A stretch of DNA of 61,867 nucleotides from CAKZQX01 sp034437035 (GCA_034437035.1 DAOTUI010000219.1:1-61867), one strand, 5' to 3'. Shown: positions 1 to 8,047, counted from the stretch's first letter. Numbers and translations are program-made. The notes: generated from the letters alone by a model not told the origin.

Positions 1-107
1 GTGCAAATTTTTTGGAAACAAAGATAGTCTATTCCGCCCTGCCGCAGGCGAATCGGGCCGTTCGTCCAGACAACCACCTGGTTTGGAACCGACCGCGTAA
101 CTTGTGT
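1..107 (-). repeat. Palindromic 200-bp element, copy 1 (cut by window edge)
   Basis: Only the right half is present, ending with the terminal repeat ACCGCGTAACTTGTG. The inner arm reads TTCCGCCCTGCCGCAGGCGA, which starts like one arm of the family (TTCCGCCCTGCCG) and ends like the other (CAGGCGAATC), so the copy appears to be a mosaic of the two arms. The family is described under the copy at 1857-2049. Confidence 0.75.
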
Positions 108-154
108 AACATTACATTATACCTGACTATGACCACACATGGCCGCCTGACCAG

Positions 155-183
155 TTGACGGAAGGGTGTGAGCGGGGTATAGT
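155..183 (+). promoter_or_regulatory. Probable sigma70-type promoter of guaB
   Basis: TTGACG at 155-160 and TATAGT at 178-183 are separated by 17 bases, close to the housekeeping consensus. Transcription would start near 190, giving guaB a leader of about 195 bases. Confidence 0.6.
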
Positions 184-220
184 GATTACACACAATGAGG
201 TACTATCCTTCGCAACTTAT

Positions 221-237
221 ACTGACAGCCTGTCAGT
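221..237. promoter_or_regulatory. 8-bp perfect palindrome in the guaB leader
   Basis: ACTGACAG and CTGTCAGT face each other around a single base, and ACTGACA recurs right after it at about 240. It lies 40 bases past the predicted transcription start, so it could be an operator or a stem in the leader RNA. Confidence 0.35.
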
Positions 238-283
238 ACACTGACAAGTAAATATGGTTGCGATCCCTGTTGTCGCTCCCTGC

Positions 284-309
284 GTCCCTGTACGCCAGGG
301 GGCTTTTTT
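284..309 (+). terminator. Intrinsic-terminator-like hairpin in the guaB leader (possible attenuator)
   Basis: CCCTG at 286-290 pairs with CAGGG at 296-300 and is followed by a run of six T. It stands between the predicted guaB promoter and the guaB start codon, with no upstream gene to terminate. Two more CCCTG copies lie just upstream (about 264 and 278) and could pair with the same CAGGG, so alternative folds are possible. Confidence 0.4.
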
Positions 310-384
310 GTACAGCACACCGGTGTCGGCGGACGGCACCAGCGATACATTGGCACAAAAACCTTTCACGGAAGGATATATCAC

Positions 385-1857
385 ATGCCGATACAGTGGG
401 AAGACAAATATGCGCGCGAAGGACTGACGTTCGACGATGTTCTGCTCATTCCGGCTGAGTCACAGGTGCTCCCCAACCAGATCAATATCAGTACCTGGCT
501 CACTCGCAAGATTCGCCTGAATATCCCCATTGTCAGCTCTGCTATGGACACCGTGACTGAGACGCGCCTGGCAATCGGGCTGGCCCGCGAAGGTGGTCTC
601 GGTTTTATTCACAAAAACATGTCTATGGAGAAACAGGCCGATATGGTGCGGAAGGTCAAGCGCTCGGAAAGCGGGATGATTACCGATCCGATTACGCTTG
701 AGCCGGACAAGACCGTCGGCGACGCGCTCGACCTGATGTCCGAATACCGCATTAGCGGCGTCCCCATCACAACGGTCGAGGGCAACCTGGTTGGTATCCT
801 CACCAATCGTGACCTGCGCTTTGAGACCGACCGCTCCCGCCCGGTGCATGAACTAATGACCAGCAAAAACCTGGTGACGGTGCCGGAGGGCACCACGCTG
901 GAGCAGGCCAAGGAGATCCTGCACCGGCATCGTATTGAGAAGCTGCTGGTGGTCAACAGCCGGGGCAAACTGAGCGGGCTGATTACGGTCAAGGATATCA
1001 TGAAGCAGATTGAGTATCCCTACGCCTGTAAAGACGAACATGGCCGCCTGCAGGTTGGTGCGGCAATTGGCGCGGGGGGCGATTACCTGGAGCGGGCCGC
1101 CGCGCTGGTGCGAGCAGGGGTTGATGTACTCTGCGTGGATACCGCACACGGTCATTCCCAGGGTGTGCTTGACGCGGTTGTGCGTGTCCGCGAAGAGTTT
1201 AGTGGCGTTCAACTGGTTGCTGGGAATATCTCAACCCCGGCTGCCACGGTTGCCCTGATTGAACGGGGTGTGGACGCGGTAAAAGTTGGGCAGGGGCCGG
1301 GATCGATCTGCACTACCCGGGTGATCTCTGGCGCGGGGATGCCGCAAATCACGGCAATCATGGAGTGTGCCCGCGCCGCCGAGCGCTTTGGTGTCCCGGT
1401 TATCGGCGATGGCGGCATTAAGTATAGTGGCGATGTGGCCAAGGCGCTGGCAGCCGGCGCGCACTGTGTCATGATCGGCTCACTGTTTGCCGGCACCGAG
1501 GAGAGTCCCGGCGAGACGATCCTCTACGAGGGGCGCTCCTACAAGAGCTACCGGGGTATGGGCAGCATTGGCGCAATGCAGCAGGGGAGCAGCGACCGCT
1601 ATTTTCAGGCGGACGAACGCAGCAAGCTGGTGGCCGAGGGGATCGAGGGCATGGTTCCCTACAAAGGCCCCCTCAGCGACACGGTGTTCCAACTGATTGG
1701 CGGCCTGCGGTCGGGGATGGGCTATGCCGGCGCACGCGATATCGAAGCGCTCCGCCGCGAGGCCCGCTTCATTCGCATTTCCACGGCCAGCCTGGCCGAA
1801 AGCCATCCGCACGATGTGAAGATCACGAAGGAGGCTCCGAATTATAAGCGGAGTTGA
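385..1857 (+). CDS. guaB: Inosine-5'-monophosphate dehydrogenase
   Basis: Oxidises IMP to XMP with NAD+, the committed step of guanine nucleotide synthesis in the cytoplasm. The 490 residues have the family's usual length. The N-terminus carries the FDDVLLIPAES segment, two CBS domains occupy about residues 95-212, and the catalytic loop GPGSICTTR places the nucleophilic cysteine at residue 309; the flap with YRGMGS follows near 390. The start ATG is preceded by GGAAGG. The gene is monocistronic or first in its unit, with a promoter at 155-183 and a terminator-like hairpin in the leader. Its stop codon TGA (1855-1857) touches the first base of a palindromic element. Confidence 0.97.
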   Translation: MPIQWEDKYAREGLTFDDVLLIPAESQVLPNQINISTWLTRKIRLNIPIVSSAMDTVTETRLAIGLAREGGLGFIHKNMSMEKQADMVRKVKRSESGMITDPITLEPDKTVGDALDLMSEYRISGVPITTVEGNLVGILTNRDLRFETDRSRPVHELMTSKNLVTVPEGTTLEQAKEILHRHRIEKLLVVNSRGKLSGLITVKDIMKQIEYPYACKDEHGRLQVGAAIGAGGDYLERAAALVRAGVDVLCVDTAHGHSQGVLDAVVRVREEFSGVQLVAGNISTPAATVALIERGVDAVKVGQGPGSICTTRVISGAGMPQITAIMECARAAERFGVPVIGDGGIKYSGDVAKALAAGAHCVMIGSLFAGTEESPGETILYEGRSYKSYRGMGSIGAMQQGSSDRYFQADERSKLVAEGIEGMVPYKGPLSDTVFQLIGGLRSGMGYAGARDIEALRREARFIRISTASLAESHPHDVKITKEAPNYKRS

Positions 1858-2049
1858 CACGCGTTACGCCGTCCCGAACCCGGAAGGATATGTCGCCTCC
1901 GGCAGGGCGGAGGATTACTATCTTGTTCACACAAAATTCACCTTGTGAATTTTGTGTGAACAAGATAAAAAGCGTAACATGCTGCCGCAGGTGAAGACCG
2001 CCTGCATGGAAGTACATAGCTAATTTGCACGCCCACCGCGTAACTCGTG
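1857..2049 (-). repeat. Palindromic 200-bp element, copy 2 (family description)
   Basis: Family structure from outside in: terminal inverted repeats of the type ACAGGAGTTACGCGGT / ACCGCGTAACTCCTGT; a variable middle arm; inner arms CGCCTGCGGCAG (half A, continuing CATGGTAC) and CTGCCGGAGGCG (half B, preceded by TTCCGCC); and a central A+T-rich perfect or near-perfect hairpin. Strand + is used here when half A comes first. In this copy the core at 1921-1965 has about 20-bp arms beginning TTGTTCACACAAAATTCAC. Flanks are GAGTTG (1851-1856) and GAGCTG (2050-2055), a possible 6-bp target duplication with one difference. No protein is encoded. Confidence 0.85.
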
Positions 2050-2073
2050 GAGCTGATAGGTAGAAAAGAGCAT

Positions 2074-3063
2074 ATGGCAAAAGCTATCGCACCCGCAAAT
2101 ATCGCCTTTATCAAGTATTGGGGCATGCGTGACGCCGCCCGGATCCTGCCCTACAACGGCTCGATCTCGCTGAACCTGGACGCATGCCTGACCACCACCA
2201 GCGTGGTCTTTGATCCTACCTGGGACGAGGATCTGGTCACACTGCACTTCTATCAGCAGGAACCGCAGACGGCCGGCGGCCGCGCCCGCGAACGCGTGGT
2301 TGCCCATCTGGACCGCATCCGGACTATTGCCGGCGTGACAACCCGCGCCCATGTGACGTCGAGTAACAACTTTCCCGCCGATGCGGGGATCGCCTCTTCC
2401 GCGGCGGCGTTTGCCGCGCTGACGCTGGCAACGAGCGCCGCACTCGGGTTGGATCTGGACGAGCGCGAACTGTCCCGGCTGACCCGGCGGAGCGGTAGCG
2501 GCTCGGCCGGCCGTTCCATCCCGACAGGGTATGTGGAGTGGTACAACGGGGATGACAACGGCAGCTTTGCAGAGTCGCTGGCCCCGCCGAAGCACTGGGA
2601 TCTGGCCGATATTGTCGCGGTGGTGGATACTAGCGCCAAGAAGATCGGTAGTGCGGAGAATCACCTGCTGGCAATCACCAGTCCCTACTTCAAGGTGCGC
2701 CTGGAGGGGATTGAGCAGCGCCTGAACGCTACCCGCGAGGCGATTGCCCGCCGCGATTTAACCCTGCTGGGAGAGACGATGGAGACGGACGCCGTCTCCA
2801 TGCATGTGGTCTGCATGACCCAGAACCCGCCCTCGTTCTACTGGAGTGCCGGAACCATGGCGGTGATCCAGGCCGTCCGTACCTGGCGCGCCGAAGGATT
2901 GGAGGCCTACTTCACGATTGATGCCGGGCCGAATGTCCATGTAATCTGTGCCGGTTCCGACCGGGCCGAAGTGCAGCGGCGGCTGGAGGCGCTGTCGGAG
3001 GTGAGCTTTACGCTGGCGAATGGTCCCGGAGCAGGTGCGCGGTTGGTAGAAGCGCCGGGGTAG
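2074..3063 (+). CDS. Mevalonate-pathway decarboxylase (phosphomevalonate or diphosphomevalonate decarboxylase)
   Basis: GHMP-kinase superfamily enzyme giving isopentenyl (mono- or di-)phosphate for isoprenoid synthesis. The 329 residues contain PANIAFIKYWG near the N-terminus, the phosphate-binding SSNNFPADAGIASSAAAF loop, RSGSGSAGRSIPTGYVEW, and DAGPNVHV near the C-terminus. A GTG at 2047 in the same frame lies inside the preceding repeat, so the ATG at 2074 behind GAAAAGAG is preferred. The Roseiflexus castenholzii member of this family was shown to act on phosphomevalonate, working with isopentenyl phosphate kinase. The ADAGIASSAAA variant loop may mean the same here, but the substrate cannot be read from the sequence. 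No other mevalonate gene is in the window. Confidence 0.88.
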   Translation: MAKAIAPANIAFIKYWGMRDAARILPYNGSISLNLDACLTTTSVVFDPTWDEDLVTLHFYQQEPQTAGGRARERVVAHLDRIRTIAGVTTRAHVTSSNNFPADAGIASSAAAFAALTLATSAALGLDLDERELSRLTRRSGSGSAGRSIPTGYVEWYNGDDNGSFAESLAPPKHWDLADIVAVVDTSAKKIGSAENHLLAITSPYFKVRLEGIEQRLNATREAIARRDLTLLGETMETDAVSMHVVCMTQNPPSFYWSAGTMAVIQAVRTWRAEGLEAYFTIDAGPNVHVICAGSDRAEVQRRLEALSEVSFTLANGPGAGARLVEAPG

Positions 3064-3103
3064 ATGAGTTTTGAATTTCGAGTTTTGAATTTTGAGTTTT
3101 AAG
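3064..3103. repeat. Short A+T-rich tandem repeat
   Basis: GAGTTTTGAATTT-like units follow one another about three times directly after the decarboxylase stop codon. No gene is seen between here and 3220. Confidence 0.6.
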
Positions 3104-3176
3104 GTTATGTGACAGGTGGCGTTCGGGTTTAATTCCAGGCAAGGTGGTTGAATCGTTCCACCTCAGGAAGCAGCAG

Positions 3177-3195
3177 GCGGGAGCTATGCTCCCGC
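3177..3195. repeat. Short palindrome of the GGCAGCCATGCTGCC family
   Basis: GCGGGAGCTATGCTCCCGC is a 9-bp-arm palindrome followed by ACGCC. Related short palindromes with a central CATG or TATG recur at 4858, 8079, 12776, 24994 and 49995, always just outside genes. Confidence 0.5.
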
Positions 3196-3219
3196 ACGCC
3201 ATACCTGGACTATCCGGCA

Positions 3220-3633
3220 TCACTGTCGACTCGCCAGCAGCGTCTGCAGTGTTGCCTCGCGTTCGGCTGGGGGTGCATCCTGGAACTGCTGCTCCAGTGC
3301 CCAGAGTTCTTCGATATTGCCCAGGGTATGCATCTGCTGCTGCTCCAGTGTCGTCAGTTTGCGGCCCAGTGCCTGCTCGAGGCGCACGATCAGCTCCTCC
3401 ACCGCCAGGTTAAACCGGGCATCCATGGATATACCGGCCAGTTGCGCATCCAGTTCCTCGGCACTCTCGGCATAGAAGATCTTCATGCCCAGCGACTCGA
3501 GCATGGTCAACGTGCCGCAGTTGCGAAACAGGTTGCGCTCGCGTGGCGTCAGTGCGCGGCCCAACCGGGCTTCGGCTTCGATCTCCAGTGCTTCCCGCGA
3601 CTGACGGTAGAGCGTCGCATAGCGTCCCGACAT
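3220..3633 (-). CDS. Hypothetical protein, 137 aa
   Basis: Not recognised. The product is soluble, charged and predicted to be almost wholly alpha-helical, with the leucine- and glutamate-rich stretch VEELIVRLEQALGRKLTTLE in the second half and no signal peptide or membrane segment. The ATG is preceded by GAGGAAAC. It lies 75 bases downstream of the O-methyltransferase gene on the same strand, so the two probably share a transcript. Codon use resembles the neighbours, supporting a real gene. Confidence 0.7.
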   Translation of the reverse strand: MSGRYATLYRQSREALEIEAEARLGRALTPRERNLFRNCGTLTMLESLGMKIFYAESAEELDAQLAGISMDARFNLAVEELIVRLEQALGRKLTTLEQQQMHTLGNIEELWALEQQFQDAPPAEREATLQTLLASRQ

Positions 3634-3708
3634 AGTTTCCTCACACCCTTACTGCTGCGTAGTCCTGATGAAAAGGCGCGTGCCGCAGAGCAGCCGCGCC
3701 GTCTCATG

Positions 3709-4377
3709 TTAGCGGTTCACGACGGCAATCGCCATGCCATCGAGCCCCTTCACCCCAACCGTCTGCATAATTGTGGCGGTTACGCGCGGATCGGCCGCCA
3801 GTGCCGCGTTAAACTGCTGAATAGCCTGCACCGTCAGCTCCGGGCTGGTGGCGTTCAGCACTGTGCCCCGCCGGATGACATTATCGGCCACAATCACCGA
3901 CCCTGGATGCATCAATTGTAGCGCCGCCTGAAAATAGTTGAGGTAGGATTCTTTGTCGGCGTCAACAAAAACCAGATCAAACGGTTCCGGCCCCGCGTCG
4001 ATCATCTGCTGCATCAGGGTCAGCGCGTCACCCACCCGCACCTCAACCCGGTCGGACAGTCCGGCGCGATCAAGGTTGGCGCGGGCAACCTCGGCGTGGC
4101 CGGCATCATGTTCCAGCGTGATCAACTGTCCGTCGGCGGGCAGGGCACGCCCCATCCAGATGGCGCTGTAGCCACCCAGCGTGCCAACTTCGAGGATACG
4201 ACGCGCACCGTTGAGCAGTGCCAGCACATGGAGCAGTTTTCCCTGTACCGGCGACACATGAATCTGCGGCATACCGGCATCTGCCGAGGTTTGCAGCGTA
4301 GTTTCCAGCACTTCGTCTGCTGGGGCAATCAACCCGGCAATATAGTGATCAATGTTGTTAACAAGCTCCTGGTCCAT
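3709..4377 (-). CDS. SAM-dependent O-methyltransferase, caffeoyl-CoA OMT-like
   Basis: Class I Rossmann methyltransferase of the metal-dependent O-methyltransferase family, 222 residues, the usual length. The SAM-binding motif I is EVGTLGGYSAIWMG (about residues 68-81), an acidic residue follows in ITLEHD, and the FVDADKESY segment carries the metal and substrate acidic residues, followed by ADNVIRRG. Bacterial members methylate catechol-like hydroxyls on small molecules. The start is supported by AGAGGAAC. It runs divergently from the type III polyketide synthase operon 590 bases away, so a shared phenolic substrate is conceivable but unproven. Confidence 0.88.
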   Translation of the reverse strand: MDQELVNNIDHYIAGLIAPADEVLETTLQTSADAGMPQIHVSPVQGKLLHVLALLNGARRILEVGTLGGYSAIWMGRALPADGQLITLEHDAGHAEVARANLDRAGLSDRVEVRVGDALTLMQQMIDAGPEPFDLVFVDADKESYLNYFQAALQLMHPGSVIVADNVIRRGTVLNATSPELTVQAIQQFNAALAADPRVTATIMQTVGVKGLDGMAIAVVNR

Positions 4378-4526
4378 AGTTCCTCTTTAGCATAGTGCAG
4401 GCATGCCTGCCTGCGCGCAAACTTTGCCACCATAGTGTACCATGATCTTGCGACGTTCCCACGCGGCAGCATGGTGACGGGTTGACGAATTGTTTTGCAT
4501 TCTATGGATGTGCTCCTGCCTGCATT

Positions 4527-4586
4527 CGGCGGCTCCAAGCCGCCGCTCCGCTGCGCGTGGGTTGGAGCGGCGGCTTGGAGCCGCCG
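4527..4586. repeat. Perfect 23-bp inverted repeat, very GC-rich
   Basis: The arm starting CGGCGGCTCCAAGCCGCC at 4527-4549 is matched exactly by its complement at 4564-4586 around a 14-base loop; each arm is also partly self-complementary. It lies in the 590-base gene-free gap between the divergent O-methyltransferase and polyketide synthase genes. There is no T-run, so it is not a typical terminator. Confidence 0.8.
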
Positions 4587-4911
4587 TTTCTGCCAAAGAT
4601 GCGTGGCGTTTTGCAAGAACATACGTCACATCCCATGGCGACCACACTCCAGCGCACGCGGCAGCATGGCTCCCGCACTCCAGACTCCAGACCACGCGGC
4701 GGATGGCTCCTCTCAAGGGTAGACTTTTTCGCCAGAGCGCAGTGGAATGCGGTTGGCGAAACCAGCAGAGACTGCCGTTCCCGAACCCATGTCCCGCACC
4801 CGGACGGGCTGCGGACGTGCAGAAGCGCGTCCCTACAACAAAAAGCCTATATCTGAGCGGCAGCCATGCTGCCACACTCCAGTGGCTTCAACCGTCTAAA
4901 TCGTGGTATGC
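4587..4911. other. Gene-free stretch with short repeats
   Basis: No credible gene on either strand. It holds scattered fragments shared with other gaps: GCAGAAGCGCGTCCCTAC (about 4818, also near 10465) and the palindrome at 4858-4872. The polyketide synthase promoter should be at its right end, where TATGAT at 4912-4917 is a weak -10 candidate. Confidence 0.5.
4858..4872. repeat. Short palindrome of the GGCAGCCATGCTGCC family
   Basis: CGGCAGCCATGCTGCC followed by ACACTCC, nearly identical to the copy at 12776-12800. Confidence 0.55.
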
Positions 4912-4969
4912 TATGATATATGCCCCATAATGCTAGAGAATGTGTTTCTGGAAAAGGAGAGTCTCTCAC

Positions 4970-6172
4970 ATGGACCATGAACAGTCCTGTGCCGCGATAC
5001 TTGCGTTGGGCACAGCCGTTCCGCAGTATCGCATCCAGCAAGACTCCCTCACAGACTGGATGATCGAGGCGGTCGGAGCCGGGCGGGGGTTGAGTCGCTG
5101 GATGCGGCGGCTGTATGCCTTGTCCGGGATTACAACGCGCTATGCCTGCATCCCTGATGCCCTCTACCCGCCTGATCAATCCAACTTCGCACCCGGACGT
5201 CCGCTGGACGAAATTCATACCACCATTGAACGGATGGCAATCTACGAGCGTGAGTCGGTTGGCCTGGGCAGCAGTGCCGCACAACAGGCGCTGGCCGACT
5301 ACAGTGCGGCCACGGATGACGATCCGGCCGCCGTGGCCGACACGGTGACGCACCTGATTGTCGTCAGTTGTACGGGGTTCTTCGCCCCCGGCCTGGATCT
5401 GATGATTGCGCGCCAACTGAAACTACGACCCACGGTTGAGCGCACGCTGGTCGGGTTTATGGGCTGCTCGGCGGCGTTTAATGCGCTGCGTATGGCCCAC
5501 CACATTGTGCAGGGCCGGCCGTCGGCGCGCGTGCTGATCGTCTGCGTGGAACTCTGCTCCCTGCATATTCAACCCGGCCAGGAGCGCGAAAATCTGATCT
5601 CGGCCTCGCTGTTTGCCGACGGCGCCGGCGCCTGCCTGGTCGGGATGCCGCAGCCGGAACAGCATGATGCCTTTGTGCTACAGGATTTTCACACCAGCAT
5701 CAAACCCGACAGCGAGAATGATATGGTCTGGCGAATTGGCAACTATGGCTTTACGCTGCGCCTCTCGCCCCAGGTGCCGGATCAACTGGGTGCGGTTGCG
5801 CCGCAGGCGCTCCGCTCCCTCGTCGGCGACTACAAGCAACTGCAGTTCTGGGCGATCCATCCGGGCGGGCGGGCCATCGTGGATCGTCTGGTGGAGATCT
5901 TCGCCCTTCCGCCGGAGCAGGTCGCGGCCGGCTATGCCGTGCTGCGCGACTATGGCAACATGTCCTCGCCAACGATCCTGTTTGTGCTGCAAGCCATGCG
6001 CGAGCGTCTGCGCCGTCGTCACGCAGATGCGCCGCTGGAGGGCGTGGCGATGGCCTTTGGGCCGGGCCTGGTGATCGAAATGGCCCACCTGCACTACCTG
6101 CCCGCCGCCGTCACGCCGGCCGTAGAGAGCCGGCCGGTACGGAAAGGAGCAGCGGTTGAGCACCTGGCCTGA
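4970..6172 (+). CDS. Type III polyketide synthase (chalcone/alkylresorcinol synthase family)
   Basis: Homodimeric ketosynthase that extends an acyl-CoA starter with malonyl-CoA and cyclises the product. Read from the ATG at 4970, which has AAAGGAGA nine bases upstream, it is 400 residues long, standard for the family; an in-frame ATG at 4940 has no comparable ribosome site. The catalytic triad is intact: Cys134 in VVSCTGFF, His297 in AIHPGGRA and Asn330 in YGNMSSPT. It is the first gene of a three-gene operon with a methyltransferase (17-base overlap) and a flavoprotein. That set resembles the Streptomyces srsABC operon for methylated alkyl-resorcinols and quinones, so a membrane phenolic lipid or quinone is the likely product; the starter unit is unknown. 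Confidence 0.93.
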   Translation: MDHEQSCAAILALGTAVPQYRIQQDSLTDWMIEAVGAGRGLSRWMRRLYALSGITTRYACIPDALYPPDQSNFAPGRPLDEIHTTIERMAIYERESVGLGSSAAQQALADYSAATDDDPAAVADTVTHLIVVSCTGFFAPGLDLMIARQLKLRPTVERTLVGFMGCSAAFNALRMAHHIVQGRPSARVLIVCVELCSLHIQPGQERENLISASLFADGAGACLVGMPQPEQHDAFVLQDFHTSIKPDSENDMVWRIGNYGFTLRLSPQVPDQLGAVAPQALRSLVGDYKQLQFWAIHPGGRAIVDRLVEIFALPPEQVAAGYAVLRDYGNMSSPTILFVLQAMRERLRRRHADAPLEGVAMAFGPGLVIEMAHLHYLPAAVTPAVESRPVRKGAAVEHLA

Positions 6173-6884
6173 TCTGGCATCCCGCTCGGAAGCGCCGGAG
6201 TTAATGGATGACCTGTCGATTGGCGGCAGCGAACTGGCCGAAGCCCTGCGCCAACTGCGCCGGATCAACCAGTTGCTGATCGGTGCCTGGCCGTTGCGCG
6301 AAGGGGTGAACCGGCTCTGGCGCTGGGCCGGGCAACCGGCCGAGCTTTCCATCCTGGATGTGGGGGCCGGTTCGGGTGATGTGAACCGGCCGCTGCTGCG
6401 CTGGGCCGAGCGGCATGGCATCGATCTGCAGATTACGCTGATGGATATCAACCCGGAGACCTGCGCAGAGGCGGCCGACTACTACCTGGATGAGCCGCGC
6501 GTTCAGGTGGAGCAGGGCGATGTGCTGAACCTGCCCGCCAACTATGCCGATATCGTCACCGCGTCGCTGTTTGTTCACCACTTCCCCGATGCGCAGTTAC
6601 CTGCGGTTTTTAACAGCATGCTCCAGGCGTCCCGTATCGGGCTGGTTGTCAATGATCTGCACCGGCATGCGTTCGCCTGGGCATTTATCTGGGGCGCAAC
6701 CCGGCTGCTCTCGCGCAACCGCATGATCCGGCACGATGGGCCGCTGTCGGTGCGGCGCGGGTTTCGCGGGAGCGATTTCGAGCGCCTGCGGGCTACGCCG
6801 GGCATGGGGCAGTTGCATTATGCCTGGCGGCCCTTCTTTCGCTACCTCGTCGTTGTGCCCCGGTATGAGCGGAGGTTTGCCTGA
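6156..6884 (+). CDS. Class I SAM-dependent methyltransferase of the type III PKS operon
   Basis: 242 residues with motif I LDVGAGSGDVNRPL (about residues 65-78), acidic LMDINP, and the GDVLNLPANYADIVTASLFVHHF region typical of small-molecule methyltransferases. The start is a TTG at 6156 inside the end of the polyketide synthase gene, chosen because AAAGGAG lies six bases upstream, so translation is probably coupled. Its stop overlaps the next start as TGATG. The position suggests that it methylates the polyketide phenol (ring carbon or oxygen). It differs from Streptomyces SrsB, an integral-membrane methyltransferase, so any analogy is by role and not by descent. Confidence 0.85.
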   Translation: MSTWPDLASRSEAPELMDDLSIGGSELAEALRQLRRINQLLIGAWPLREGVNRLWRWAGQPAELSILDVGAGSGDVNRPLLRWAERHGIDLQITLMDINPETCAEAADYYLDEPRVQVEQGDVLNLPANYADIVTASLFVHHFPDAQLPAVFNSMLQASRIGLVVNDLHRHAFAWAFIWGATRLLSRNRMIRHDGPLSVRRGFRGSDFERLRATPGMGQLHYAWRPFFRYLVVVPRYERRFA

Positions 6885-8047
6885 TGCGTGATGTTGTGAT
6901 CATTGGTGCGGGCCTGGCGGGCAGCAGCCTCGCAGCGGCGCTGGGCAGTCTGGGCCGGGAGGTGCTGCTGCTGGAGCGGCGCCGTCTGCCGCACCACAAA
7001 GTCTGCGGGGAGTTTCTCTCGCCCGAGTCGCAGGCCGGCCTCTATGCGCTGGGCCTCTACGACACGGTTGCCGCGCTGGGTCCCAGTCGGATGGAGCGAG
7101 CGCGGCTGGTGGCACCACGCGGCACAAGTATGCCGGTCGCGTTGCCGGGAAGCGCCTGGGGCGTCAGCCGCTTCGCCCTCGATCATGCGCTGGCACAGGC
7201 GGCAGCGCGGGCCGGAGCCGAGGTGCAGACGGGCGTCACCGCCACGGCCATCCAGCCAACCGCGGCGGGCTACACGGTTGAACTGCGCACGCCGCAGGGC
7301 CGCTCCAGCGTGGCGGCGCGCGCGCTGGTGGTGGCCTGCGGGCGGCATCCGCTGCCGGGGTTGCGGCCCCAATCGGTTGAGGTTGCAGCGGACACGCGAC
7401 CAACCTACGTCGGCGTCAAATGCCACTATGAAGGGGTACAGATGCCGCCGCAGGTCGATCTCTTCCTGTTTCGGGGGGGCTATGTCGGGCTCTCGCCGAT
7501 TGAGGCGGGGCGCTTTAATCTCTGCCTGCTGGCGCGGCGGGAAGCCTTTGCGCAGGTCGGGGGCAACATCCGGGCGATGCTCGACGCGGTGGCGCACTGG
7601 AACCCGGCATTAGGCGCGCAACTGGCGGGCAGTTACCCCCTGCCGGAGACGGAGGTCGCCGTGGCTCCGGTGGATACGGGCGTACCGCCGGTGCCCTGGG
7701 ATGGGTGTGCGCGGTTGGGGGATGCCGCCGTGATGATTCCGCCGCTCTGCGGCGATGGCATGGCGATGGCGCTACGCGCGGCGGAGATCTGCGCGCCGCT
7801 GCTCCACGATTTCCTGCGCGGACGGCGGACGGCGGACGGCTGGGCGGAAGCCTACCGCGCCGCGTGGCACCGCGAGTTTGACCGGCCGGTGCAGACCGGC
7901 CGCCGCCTGCAGGCGCTCCTGAGCATGCCGGGGCCGGCGGAGGGGCTGCTGCACCTGGGTAACCTGCTGCCGCTCCTGGCGGAACATCTGGTGCGCGCCA
8001 CCCGCGGCCGTCCGCGCCCGCTGGAGACCGTGCCCCGGATTGGATGA
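6884..8047 (+). CDS. FAD-dependent oxidoreductase (geranylgeranyl-reductase/hydroxylase-like)
   Basis: 387-residue flavoprotein with the Rossmann FAD motif VVIIGAGLAGSSLAAAL at residues 3-19, the glutamate of LLLERR, the KVCGEFLSPES segment seen in geranylgeranyl-reductase-like proteins, and a second FAD site with GDAAVMIPPLCGDGMAMAL (about residue 283). It overlaps the stop of the methyltransferase gene, ending a tight operon. In comparable phenolic-lipid operons such a flavoprotein hydroxylates the ring on the way to a quinone, and that role is inferred here. A reductase acting on an isoprenoid chain is the main alternative. Confidence 0.85.
   Translation: MRDVVIIGAGLAGSSLAAALGSLGREVLLLERRRLPHHKVCGEFLSPESQAGLYALGLYDTVAALGPSRMERARLVAPRGTSMPVALPGSAWGVSRFALDHALAQAAARAGAEVQTGVTATAIQPTAAGYTVELRTPQGRSSVAARALVVACGRHPLPGLRPQSVEVAADTRPTYVGVKCHYEGVQMPPQVDLFLFRGGYVGLSPIEAGRFNLCLLARREAFAQVGGNIRAMLDAVAHWNPALGAQLAGSYPLPETEVAVAPVDTGVPPVPWDGCARLGDAAVMIPPLCGDGMAMALRAAEICAPLLHDFLRGRRTADGWAEAYRAAWHREFDRPVQTGRRLQALLSMPGPAEGLLHLGNLLPLLAEHLVRATRGRPRPLETVPRIG

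Noticed and set aside
190..310. Known purine riboswitch upstream of guaB
   Set aside because: The conserved purine-riboswitch junction bases could not be found in the leader; only a generic attenuator is supported.
2020..2664. Long minus-strand frames opposite the mevalonate decarboxylase, IMP dehydrogenase, glgX and transhydrogenase genes
   Set aside because: They are antisense shadows of strongly recognisable genes in GC-rich DNA; their peptides are Arg/Pro/Ala-rich with no domain signal.
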